From Gammaproteobacteria bacterium (GTDB lineage: Bacteria; Pseudomonadota; Gammaproteobacteria; SZUA-152): a DNA stretch of 12,669 nucleotides. Positions 1-5,481 of the stretch are shown one piece after another; the first letter of the stretch is position 1, and every line of letters starts with the position of its first letter. The stretch is from the NCBI GenBank assembly GCA_030613605.1, contig JAUWLO010000037.1:1-12669 (forward strand), in the 5' to 3' direction. Made by a program: the position numbers and the translations under genes. The notes below the pieces were generated by a model. That model was not told the DNA's origin. It worked only from the letters and a program-made list of their open reading frames with translations, and did no database searches.

Positions 1-42
1 ACTCGGCAAATCAGCTAAATCACAAAATATTATATAGAACTT

Positions 43-71
43 TTGACACAAACATTTCTAAGCCGGATGAT
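43..71 (+). promoter_or_regulatory. Possible sigma-70 promoter of the DUF3135 gene
   Basis: A perfect -35 hexamer TTGACA (43-48) is followed after 17 bases by GATGAT (66-71), a 4-of-6 match to the -10 box. A better -10-like hexamer, TATACT (91-96), lies downstream, but its nearest -35-like partner TTGAAA (71-76) is only 14 bases away. Either could drive the gene starting at 137. This is a consensus match only. Confidence 0.35.
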
Positions 72-123
72 TGAAAACAAGCTTACAGCCTATACTGTTA
101 GCATGAGTGTTAAGAAAAGTTTT

Positions 124-127
124 GGAG
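124..127 (+). promoter_or_regulatory. Ribosome binding site fixing the DUF3135 start
   Basis: GGAG sits 9 bases before the ATG at 137. The longer reading that starts with GTG at 107 has no comparable site, so the ATG is preferred. Confidence 0.6.
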
Positions 128-136
128 TGTGCGGTA

Positions 137-508
137 ATGAGTAACGGCAAACAAACCGGAAATAATTTCCTGCGGGATTTTGATGAATGGGTGAATCTTG
201 CCAAAAATGATCCTGAAGAATTTGAAGCCAAACGACTCAGGAAAATCGAAACTTTCTTTAATGGTGTACCAGCCGAAAGGCAACAGCGTCTGAAAGGTTT
301 GCAGTGGCAGGTTGATCAAGCCCGCAAACTAGCACATTCACCTATGGCATCCTGCATTGCAATCTCCACTATGATGCTGGATTCGGTGAGCCGTTTAAGT
401 GAACATCAGTATGAGTTGGTAAACATTACCCTTAAACAAGGATTGCAGAAAAATAAACCAAAACCTGTGAGTGCCGTGATATTACCAATGTCAAAACACA
501 GGCATTAG
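137..508 (+). CDS. DUF3135 family protein
   Basis: A 123-residue soluble protein. The block from about residue 13 to 83 (FDEWVNLAKNDPEEFE, then RLKGLQWQVDQARKLA, then a serine/methionine-rich stretch ending MMLDSV) is the arrangement I associate with DUF3135, a small family of unknown function in gammaproteobacteria. There is no signal peptide or membrane segment. It is charged and probably largely helical. The C-terminal 25 residues are lysine- and proline-rich and lie outside the conserved part. I chose the ATG at 137 because GGAG lies 9 bases upstream. A GTG at 107 would add 10 residues without a binding site. The gene stands alone on the plus strand, converging with the minus-strand genes to its right. 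Family assignment is from memory of the motif and no function is implied. Confidence 0.8.
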   Translation: MSNGKQTGNNFLRDFDEWVNLAKNDPEEFEAKRLRKIETFFNGVPAERQQRLKGLQWQVDQARKLAHSPMASCIAISTMMLDSVSRLSEHQYELVNITLKQGLQKNKPKPVSAVILPMSKHRH

Positions 509-570
509 TACAATAATTCCCTTGCTCTAACTTATTCGGCAACTGCTCCTGCATTCGCGTCAAAGCCGTT

Positions 571-646
571 CCCGTATGAAACGGGGTCGGGGAAATCAGT
601 CGCTACGGGCGTCCTGCCCTCTCGCGACATACCGGTCATCCTGACC
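571..646. repeat. Hairpin-rich intergenic element, possibly a dispersed palindromic repeat
   Basis: Three stem-loops are packed into about 75 bases. CCCGT(571-575)/ACGGG(581-585) has a 5-base loop. GTCGC(599-603)/GCGAC(624-628) encloses GGGC(607-610)/GCCC(616-619). GGTCA(634-638)/TGACC(642-646) has a 3-base loop. The stretch is GC-rich next to AT-rich flanks and lies between converging genes, the usual setting of REP-like repeats. Only one copy is in the window, so the repeat status is inferred. No open frame of note is present in 509-650. Confidence 0.4.
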
Positions 647-652
647 ATAAAA

Positions 653-685
653 AAACCCGCGAGCAGTATTTTTGCACGCGGGTTT
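653..685 (-). terminator. Rho-independent terminator of the 29-codon gene
   Basis: A 9-bp stem AAACCCGCG (653-661) pairs with CGCGGGTTT (677-685) and continues inward, after an A-A mismatch, as GCA/TGC. On the minus strand it runs into seven T residues (649-655). It lies 30 bases past the stop codon at 716-718. On the plus strand no T tract follows, so it acts mainly for minus-strand transcription. Confidence 0.85.
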
Positions 686-715
686 AAAAATAAATTAAAT
701 TTTTATTTTAGGTGA

Positions 716-805
716 TCAGGCCTGCTTCAGTACATCCTTAATGGTGACCAGAGCAATAAAACCAGCCACAACACCTGCAATCATCATTCCTGTTACTAGA
801 GTCAT
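716..805 (-). CDS. Small single-span membrane protein, 29 residues, unknown
   Basis: The ATG at 805 opens 29 codons that end in TGA at 716-718. The peptide begins MTLVTGMMIAGVVAG, continues FIALVTI and ends KDVLKQA. It is an uncharged hydrophobic run of about 22 residues followed by a short tail with two lysines and one aspartate. This is the shape of a small inner-membrane protein with a cytoplasmic C-terminus. It has a strong AAGGAG site 8 bases upstream and a strong terminator 30 bases downstream, so three independent signals agree on a real gene. It lies downstream of clpB on the same strand with 140 bases between, so it may be read from clpB or from its own promoter. I do not recognise the family. 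Glycines at 6, 11 and 15 are spaced roughly as in helix-packing motifs. Confidence 0.7.
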   Translation of the reverse strand: MTLVTGMMIAGVVAGFIALVTIKDVLKQA

Positions 806-813
806 AATTTGTA

Positions 814-819
814 CTCCTT
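814..819 (-). promoter_or_regulatory. Strong ribosome binding site of the 29-codon gene
   Basis: On the minus strand AAGGAG (814-819), within AGAAGGAG, ends 8 bases before the ATG at 805. It is among the best Shine-Dalgarno matches in the window and is the main reason to accept so short a gene. Confidence 0.75.
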
Positions 820-877
820 CTTTGGCTTATACGAACATTTTACTAACCTACTGTAATAACCAACTGTAACGGTAAAG

Positions 878-900
878 TAACCATGCAATTAGTATGGTTA
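878..900. repeat. Inverted repeat between clpB and the 29-codon gene
   Basis: TAACCAT (878-884) and ATGGTTA (894-900) form a perfect 7-bp dyad with a 9-base spacer, 46 bases past the clpB stop and 73 bases before the small gene. No T tract follows on the minus strand, so it is more likely an operator-type dyad or transcript hairpin than a terminator. Close to the clpB stop codon, AAGGT/ACCTT forms another weak 5-bp hairpin. Confidence 0.4.
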
Positions 901-945
901 TAATCTACAGATAAATGCGCTTAAAGTAAACAAGGTTAAACCACC

Positions 946-3546
946 TTAGGCGGCACTAACCTCCGCCGCTCCTTTCTTGTGAAACACCAACTCATCACCA
1001 CTCTTATCCACCACAATAATATCGCCTGGCTGAAAATGCCCCGAAAGGATTTCCTGCGCCAATCGATTTTCAATGCCGTTCTGAATAGCACGCTTGAGCG
1101 GACGAGCTCCATAGACAGGATCAAAACCGGCATCACCCAAAAGATCCAGCGCGGATTCAGAAAGTTCCAGATCCATATCCCGATCACGCAAGCGCTGTCG
1201 CAGGTATTCCACCTGAATGCTGGTAATGCTACGAATCTGTTCGCGTCCCAACGGATGGAACACCACCACTTCATCCACACGGTTAATAAACTCCGGACGA
1301 AAATGGCTCGAAACAATTTCCATTAGCACAGATTTCATTTCGGAATAATTTTCTTCACCCGCCATTTGTTGAATGACTTCCGAACCCAGATTGGATGTCA
1401 TCACTATAACCGTGTTACGAAAATCTACCGTGCGACCATGTCCATCGGTGAGTCGTCCATCATCCAGCACCTGCAAAAGAATATTGAACACATCAGGATG
1501 CGCTTTTTCCACTTCGTCCAGCAAAATAACCGAGTAGGGTTTGCGGCGCACTGCCTCTGTGAGATAACCACCTTCTTCATAACCGACATAACCCGGAGGC
1601 GCACCGATCAACCGGGCGACCGAATGTTTCTCCATGAACTCGGACATATCGATGCGCACCATGGCCTCTTCGGTATCAAACAAAAATTCCGCCAGACTTT
1701 TGGTGAGTTCGGTTTTACCCACACCGGTTGGCCCCAAAAACAGAAAGGAACCATTAGGGCGATTGGGATCCGATAAACCTGCACGTGCGCGACGAATGGC
1801 ATCAGCAACAACTTTTACTGCTTCATCCTGGCCAACCACGCGCTCACGCAAACTATCTTCCATCTGTAAAAGTTTATCGCGCTCACCTTCCAGCATTTTA
1901 GTCACCGGAATGCCCGTCCACTTGGCCACCACTTCGGCTATTTCATCTTCAGTAACTTTATTACGCAATAACTGCATCTCAACAACCTCAGTCTCAGAGG
2001 CTATCACAAGTTGTTTTTCCAGTTCTGGTATTTTCCCGTACTGCAGTTCAGACATCCGCGCTAGATCACCCGCACGATGCGCTGTTTCCAGTTCCTGTCG
2101 GGCACGATCAAGTTGTTCCTTGATGTGTTGCGTTCCTTGCACGGCCATTTTTTCTGATTTCCAGACCTCATCAAGATTGGCATAGTCACGTTCCAGCTTA
2201 TCAATCTCTGTTTCCAGATCGGCAAGACGACGTTTGGATGCCTCATCCGATTCTTTTTTCAGAGCCTCTCTTTCAATCTTTAACTGGATTAAACGACGAT
2301 CGAGTCGATCCATCGATTCCGGTTTGCTATCAATTTCCATGCGAATACGGCTTGCCGCTTCGTCGATAAGATCAATCGCTTTATCCGGTAACTGACGGTC
2401 GCTAATGTAACGATGCGATAATGTAGCCGCAGCAACAATCGCCGGGTCGGTAATATCCACACCGTGATGAACTTCGTATTTCTCTTTGAGGCCACGAAGA
2501 ATGGCAATGGTGTCTTCCACGCTGGGCTCATCCACCAATACCTTTTGAAAACGTCGTTCCAGCGCCGCATCTTTTTCCACATACTGGCGATATTCGTCCA
2601 GGGTAGTGGCACCAATACAATGTAATTCACCACGCGCCAGGGCTGGCTTGAGCATATTGCCTGCATCCATCGCACCTTCGGCTTTGCCCGCACCCACCAT
2701 AGTGTGCAGCTCGTCGATGAATAAAATAATTTGACCTTCCTGTTTAGACAGGTCATTCAGCACTGCCTTTAGTCGCTCTTCAAATTCACCACGAAACTTT
2801 GCACCCGCAATCAGGGCACCCATGTCTAGCGACAACAAACGTTTGCCTTTCATGCCTTCCGGCACTTCACCATTAATAATGCGTTGCGCCAGGCCTTCGG
2901 CAATAGCGGTCTTACCCACTCCGGGTTCACCAATCAGCACAGGATTATTTTTGGTACGACGCTGTAAAACCTGGATGGTGCGACGGATTTCGTCGTCACG
3001 GCCAATAACCGGATCAAGCTTGCCCTGTTCGGCACGCTCAGTAAGATCGATGGTGTATTTTTCCAGGGCCTGTCGACTTTCTTCGGCGTTGGGATCATCA
3101 ATACTTTCCCCACCACGTAATTCATCAATGGCCTGTTTCACTGACCCTTTCGCAGCACCCGCCTTGTGCAAAAGGTCACTCAGCTGACCCTTGCTTTGCA
3201 CAGCCGCCAATGCAAATAGCTCACTGGAGATATAGGCATCGTTAAGATCCTGCGCAAGTTTGTCGGTTACATTTAGCAGTCGACCCAAATCATTAGAAAT
3301 ATGAACATCACCACCAGCACCTTCTACCTGCGGGAATTTCTCAAGCGCTTCCCCCAGCAAAGTACGCAACTGATTCACGTTCACCGATGCCTTCGCCAGC
3401 AGATGGCGAACCGTACTACCTTCCTGATCCAGGATGGCCATCATAAGATGGGCGGGTTCAATAAACTGGTGATCCCTGCCAACAGCAAGGCTCTGCGCAT
3501 CGGCCAGCGCAGCCTGAAATTTGGTGGTGAGTTTATCCATTCGCAT
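946..3546 (-). CDS. clpB: ATP-dependent protein disaggregase ClpB
   Basis: An 866-residue Hsp100 chaperone, against 857 in E. coli. It forms a cytosolic hexamer that threads aggregated proteins through its pore, working with DnaK/DnaJ/GrpE. Domains in order: Clp N-domain (about 1-145); first AAA+ module with Walker A GEPGVGKT (206-213), Walker B ILFIDE (274-279) and arginine fingers R331-R332; the coiled-coil middle domain that binds DnaK (about 409-525); second AAA+ module with Walker A GPTGVGKT (605-612), Walker B VILLDE (673-678), pore-loop GYVG (652-655), arginine finger R756 and sensor-2 GARPLKR (813-819). The first pore loop reads KFRG (250-253), where E. coli has KYRG, so the aromatic is kept. 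The alignment supports the ATG at 3546, preceded by a modest AGGGG. A second ATG two codons later is possible. All catalytic residues are intact. A sigma-32 promoter lies 64 bases upstream, so heat-shock induction is expected. It is absent ClpP-binding loops, as in other ClpB proteins. Confidence 0.98.
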   Translation of the reverse strand: MRMDKLTTKFQAALADAQSLAVGRDHQFIEPAHLMMAILDQEGSTVRHLLAKASVNVNQLRTLLGEALEKFPQVEGAGGDVHISNDLGRLLNVTDKLAQDLNDAYISSELFALAAVQSKGQLSDLLHKAGAAKGSVKQAIDELRGGESIDDPNAEESRQALEKYTIDLTERAEQGKLDPVIGRDDEIRRTIQVLQRRTKNNPVLIGEPGVGKTAIAEGLAQRIINGEVPEGMKGKRLLSLDMGALIAGAKFRGEFEERLKAVLNDLSKQEGQIILFIDELHTMVGAGKAEGAMDAGNMLKPALARGELHCIGATTLDEYRQYVEKDAALERRFQKVLVDEPSVEDTIAILRGLKEKYEVHHGVDITDPAIVAAATLSHRYISDRQLPDKAIDLIDEAASRIRMEIDSKPESMDRLDRRLIQLKIEREALKKESDEASKRRLADLETEIDKLERDYANLDEVWKSEKMAVQGTQHIKEQLDRARQELETAHRAGDLARMSELQYGKIPELEKQLVIASETEVVEMQLLRNKVTEDEIAEVVAKWTGIPVTKMLEGERDKLLQMEDSLRERVVGQDEAVKVVADAIRRARAGLSDPNRPNGSFLFLGPTGVGKTELTKSLAEFLFDTEEAMVRIDMSEFMEKHSVARLIGAPPGYVGYEEGGYLTEAVRRKPYSVILLDEVEKAHPDVFNILLQVLDDGRLTDGHGRTVDFRNTVIVMTSNLGSEVIQQMAGEENYSEMKSVLMEIVSSHFRPEFINRVDEVVVFHPLGREQIRSITSIQVEYLRQRLRDRDMDLELSESALDLLGDAGFDPVYGARPLKRAIQNGIENRLAQEILSGHFQPGDIIVVDKSGDELVFHKKGAAEVSAA

Positions 3547-3609
3547 AAATTTGCCCCTAAATGATTTTGTAGCCCAAATTAATTTCGACCTTGATAGTCA
3601 TTAGACCTT

Positions 3610-3637
3610 ACATGGGGGCGGGGAATGCTGATTCAAG
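3610..3637 (-). promoter_or_regulatory. Heat-shock sigma-32 promoter of clpB
   Basis: On the minus strand CTTGAAT (3631-3637) is followed by a 13-base spacer and then CCCCATGT (3610-3617). The sigma-32 consensus is CTTGAAA, 13-15 bases, CCCCATNT, so this is 14 of 15 at ideal spacing. Transcription would start near 3603, giving a leader of about 57 bases. The -35 region is embedded in an inverted repeat, GAATGC(3623-3628)/GCATTC(3637-3642), whose role is unknown. Confidence 0.88.
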
Positions 3638-3749
3638 CATTCAGTACCAGGTCACACATGGAAAATTATTGCCGCCAAAAGGCGCTATAAAAACAGGTAG
3701 TGAGAGCTGAAAGTAAATCCTGGAGGTAAAACTAGAAACAACTGGATAT

Positions 3750-3793
3750 AAAAATTAGGGCAGGTAAAACCCCGAAGGACACACAAACCTGCC
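3750..3793 (-). terminator. Terminator hairpin with UUCG tetraloop after the 74-codon gene
   Basis: On the minus strand GGCAGGT (3787-3793) pairs with ACCTGCC (3759-3765). The loop contains CC-TTCG-GG, the very stable UUCG tetraloop. Five T residues (3750-3754) follow, four bases after the stem. This would end transcription coming from the 74-codon gene before the clpB promoter. Confidence 0.5.
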
Positions 3794-3808
3794 TGATTAA
3801 GATCAGGC
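3791..3808 (-). terminator. Second hairpin sharing bases with the UUCG hairpin
   Basis: GCCTGAT (3791-3797) and ATCAGGC (3802-3808) form a perfect 7-bp stem with a 4-base loop. On the minus strand it is followed by AGGTTTGTGT, only a poor T tract. Bases 3791-3793 are also used by the neighbouring UUCG hairpin, so both full stems cannot form together. Confidence 0.4.
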
Positions 3809-3869
3809 AATCATTGGAATGCTTTGCAAGACTCCTGATTAATAAGTTACAGGAGCTACAGGCAAATAG

Positions 3870-4094
3870 TTACAGGTCGCGACCATTCCACAGCTGGCTT
3901 GCTACCCGACGCTCTTTGCCATTGCGGCGATCAGTCTTCTCTTCAAAACGCACCATTTCACGGCGATCCACCGTCACCCTGCGTACAATTACACGATGTT
4001 CTGTGCCCGTATAAGCAAGCGTAGTATCTTCTGACGGGGCTTGTCTTCTGACATTCACATCGATGTCTTCTTTCGATACTAATTCCAGTCCCAT
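3870..4094 (-). CDS. Small highly charged protein of unknown function
   Basis: A 74-residue protein beginning MGLELVSKEDIDVNVRR. It has no membrane segment, signal or cysteine. The C-terminal half is very rich in arginine and glutamate (VTVDRREMVRFEE, then KTDRRNGKERR), which suggests a beta-strand core followed by a basic nucleic-acid- or protein-binding tail. I do not recognise a family. I chose the ATG at 4094 because AAGGTGG lies 6 bases upstream. A longer frame opens with GTG at 4133, but no binding site precedes it. The gene is flanked by a promoter-like pair upstream (4168-4196) and terminator-like hairpins downstream, so it is probably a single transcription unit. Upstream of it lie an AT-rich segment and three related 9-bp repeats. 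Confidence 0.65.
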   Translation of the reverse strand: MGLELVSKEDIDVNVRRQAPSEDTTLAYTGTEHRVIVRRVTVDRREMVRFEEKTDRRNGKERRVASQLWNGRDL

Positions 4095-4100
4095 GGCATG

Positions 4101-4107
4101 CCACCTT
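4101..4107 (-). promoter_or_regulatory. Ribosome binding site selecting the start at 4094
   Basis: AAGGTGG on the minus strand ends 6 bases before the ATG at 4094. It lies inside the longer GTG-initiated reading (4133), which therefore looks like untranslated leader. Confidence 0.6.
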
Positions 4108-4167
4108 TCATTGTTAATCCAGTTGTTATCCACAGATGAGATATATATATCAGCTCACCTGAATATG

Positions 4168-4196
4168 ATATTAGCTTTTGGTTATTTGTTAATCAA
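4168..4196 (-). promoter_or_regulatory. Possible sigma-70 promoter of the 74-codon gene
   Basis: TTGATT (4191-4196) and TAATAT (4168-4173), each 4 of 6, are separated by exactly 17 bases in AT-rich DNA. The predicted start near 4161 leaves a leader of about 67 bases. That leader contains the perfect 12-bp palindrome GATATATATATC (4140-4151). Confidence 0.4.
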
Positions 4197-4222
4197 GCGC
4201 CATAACAAGCTTTTTAGCCATA

Positions 4223-4271
4223 ATTTACGCTAATATCAGCCAAATTTTCGCTAAATATGGGGATTTACGCT
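4223..4271 (-). repeat. Three 9-bp direct repeats upstream of the 74-codon gene
   Basis: On the minus strand AGCGTAAAT occurs at 4263-4271 and again at 4223-4231, with AGCGAAAAT at 4244-4252 between them. The periods are 19 and 21 bases, close to two helical turns. They lie 27 to 75 bases upstream of the proposed -35 box, where activator sites usually lie. The first repeat overlaps the end of the acyltransferase gene. Confidence 0.45.
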
Positions 4272-4951
4272 GTCGTAGGCTTTTTTACAAGAACAGACGT
4301 GAGTTTATCAAGGCAAACTCCATGTTTCATATCATGGCAATCCAGCGCCGGATACGCCTTCAGACTCGAACTGCTTGGAATAAGCAACGCCAAAGCAGTA
4401 AACCCTGCACCCCGGACGTCATCCACTCGAGCAGGGTAGATTGCACAATTGGCCTTTTGGGCCAGGAAAATCACCCCTCCCTTGAGCTTGCGAGGCGGAT
4501 CAGAATCCAGGTGTATCCCACCGTGAGGGAATACGGCCACCACATCGCCCTGCTCCAAAGCCGTTAATGCTTCCCTTAAGGCGCGCTCTGGTCGTCCACC
4601 ATGATCAACGGGAATACATTTTGCTAAACGAAATAACCAGCTCATTCCAAATCGCTCATATTGTTCACGGGCGATGAGAAATCTGAGTGGGCGAGGACTG
4701 GCGGCAATCAGCAAAAACGGATCCAGACCGGACATATGATTGGAGGCGACTAGGGCACCACCGCTAGAAGGCAAAGGCAATGGTTCAAACTGAAAACCAT
4801 GCAGGTAACGACAGAACAGGCTAATAAATCCGGCAACCCGGTTTACCTTTCGGCTTCCCCAGTCTGCCGTACTGGCGGATTCAAGATAGCGAAGTAAAAA
4901 ATGAGCCAACAATAACAATACAACAAAAGCGAAAAGACCAAACCAGATCAT
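4265..4951 (-). CDS. PlsC-like lysophospholipid acyltransferase
   Basis: A 228-residue protein of the PlsC/LPLAT superfamily, which transfers acyl chains to lysophosphatidate-type acceptors at the inner face of the cytoplasmic membrane. A hydrophobic anchor covers residues 2-20. The catalytic NHxxxxD motif is NHMSGLD (71-77), with H72 and D77 present. IPVDHGGRPERAL (113-125) matches the second acyltransferase block. The third block, normally FPEGTR, reads FPHGG (141-145), so the usual glutamate is histidine. The following LKGGV and IYPARV segments are typical. Length is near the 240-residue norm. The ATG at 4951 has only a weak GAGAG 10 bases upstream. It lies 122 bases after the CBS gene on the same strand. 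It may be a specialised paralogue rather than the housekeeping PlsC. The exact acceptor is unknown. Confidence 0.85.
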   Translation of the reverse strand: MIWFGLFAFVVLLLLAHFLLRYLESASTADWGSRKVNRVAGFISLFCRYLHGFQFEPLPLPSSGGALVASNHMSGLDPFLLIAASPRPLRFLIAREQYERFGMSWLFRLAKCIPVDHGGRPERALREALTALEQGDVVAVFPHGGIHLDSDPPRKLKGGVIFLAQKANCAIYPARVDDVRGAGFTALALLIPSSSSLKAYPALDCHDMKHGVCLDKLTSVLVKKPTTA

Positions 4952-4977
4952 AGGTGATTTACTCTCAGGACTTCACG

Positions 4978-5018
4978 ATGGAACATTTCAACGAACTAAG
5001 TAGCAAATCACGTTCCAT
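4978..5018. repeat. Inverted repeat upstream of the acyltransferase gene
   Basis: ATGGAAC (4978-4984) and GTTCCAT (5012-5018) form a perfect 7-bp dyad separated by 27 bases, 27 bases before the acyltransferase start. No T tract follows, so it is not an obvious terminator. It could be a transcript hairpin or paired regulator half-sites. Confidence 0.3.
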
Positions 5019-5028
5019 AACAAACTTC

Positions 5029-5050
5029 AAAAAATTGGCCAAAAACAATT
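5029..5050 (-). terminator. Weak terminator-like hairpin after the CBS gene
   Basis: On the minus strand AATTG (5046-5050), an 8-base loop and CAATT (5033-5037) are followed by an uninterrupted T tract (5029-5034). The stem is short and AT-rich, so read-through into the acyltransferase gene is likely. Confidence 0.3.
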
Positions 5051-5073
5051 AAAATTAAAATTGCAGCTAAGCC

Positions 5074-5481
5074 TTATTCAATATCTCTGCACAATCCACG
5101 CAACACCATATCCGTCAGACTAACGATGCCAACAATTTCACCACCACTCACCGCAGGTGCACGAGACAGGCCAAATTTCTCAAAAAGTCGGGCGCAATAT
5201 CGAATATCCATATCCTGTTCCACAGTGATCACCGGCTTACTCATAATTTCATAAACATTGACACGATCCGGCGCCTTGTCTTTTGCAAGTACCTGCTTGG
5301 CAATATCCGAAAGCAGCACCATGCCATAGGCATCATCATCATGTCGTTTATTCACAATGACACACTTTGTGTCCACATGTTTCATCTTGCTCAACGTTTC
5401 ACTAATAGTCGTTAGACCGTCTACCATGTCAAAATTTCGCTTCATTACATCTTTAACGCGAATAATTTTTCGATCACTCAT
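5074..5481 (-). CDS. Tandem CBS domain protein
   Basis: A 135-residue protein made almost wholly of two CBS domains (a Bateman module): about 8-66, opening VKDVMKRNFDMV, and about 75-133, opening VYEIMSKPVITV. Both end in the expected signature, GMVLLSDIAKQVL and GIVSLTDMVLRGL, with D59 and D124 where CBS proteins hold the ribose of an adenine nucleotide. Such modules sense AMP/ATP, S-adenosylmethionine or c-di-AMP, and often gate transporters. The ATG at 5481 has GGAGG 7 bases upstream and overlaps the stop of the P-II-like gene by four bases (ATGA), so the two are translationally coupled and probably act together. No enzyme domain, membrane segment or DNA-binding domain is present. The ligand cannot be told from sequence. 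Confidence 0.9.
   Translation of the reverse strand: MSDRKIIRVKDVMKRNFDMVDGLTTISETLSKMKHVDTKCVIVNKRHDDDAYGMVLLSDIAKQVLAKDKAPDRVNVYEIMSKPVITVEQDMDIRYCARLFEKFGLSRAPAVSGGEIVGIVSLTDMVLRGLCRDIE

Larger units (their letters stand above)
3547..3869. other. Gene-free stretch between clpB and the 74-codon gene
   Basis: These 323 bases hold the clpB leader and sigma-32 promoter (3547-3642), a short hairpin CGCC/GGCG with an AAAA loop (3673-3684), and the overlapping hairpins that end the upstream gene (3750-3808). The motif GTTACAGG occurs twice (3846-3853 and 3868-3875), the second copy straddling the stop codon of the 74-codon gene. I see no credible gene in it on either strand. Confidence 0.6.

Noticed and set aside
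936..2756. Long antisense and alternate-frame open frames across clpB
   Set aside because: They follow from the codon bias of clpB, with no binding sites or family features.
3612..3710. A 32-codon plus-strand frame opposite the clpB promoter
   Set aside because: No ribosome binding site, and it covers the sigma-32 promoter on the other strand. Composition is not gene-like.
4126..4134. A perfect DnaA box TTATCCACA, and a one-mismatch copy at 9699-9707
   Set aside because: Single isolated boxes with no cluster, no dnaA/dnaN/gidA neighbours and no typical origin layout. Not evidence for a replication origin.
4140..4151. GATATATATATC palindrome as an operator
   Set aside because: Alternating AT tracts are palindromic by nature. 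The flanks do not extend the symmetry, so it is noted only under the promoter entry.
4254..4261. A second sigma-32-like -10 element, CCCCATAT, on the minus strand
   Set aside because: No CTTGAA-type -35 lies 13-15 bases upstream, so it does not make a heat-shock promoter.
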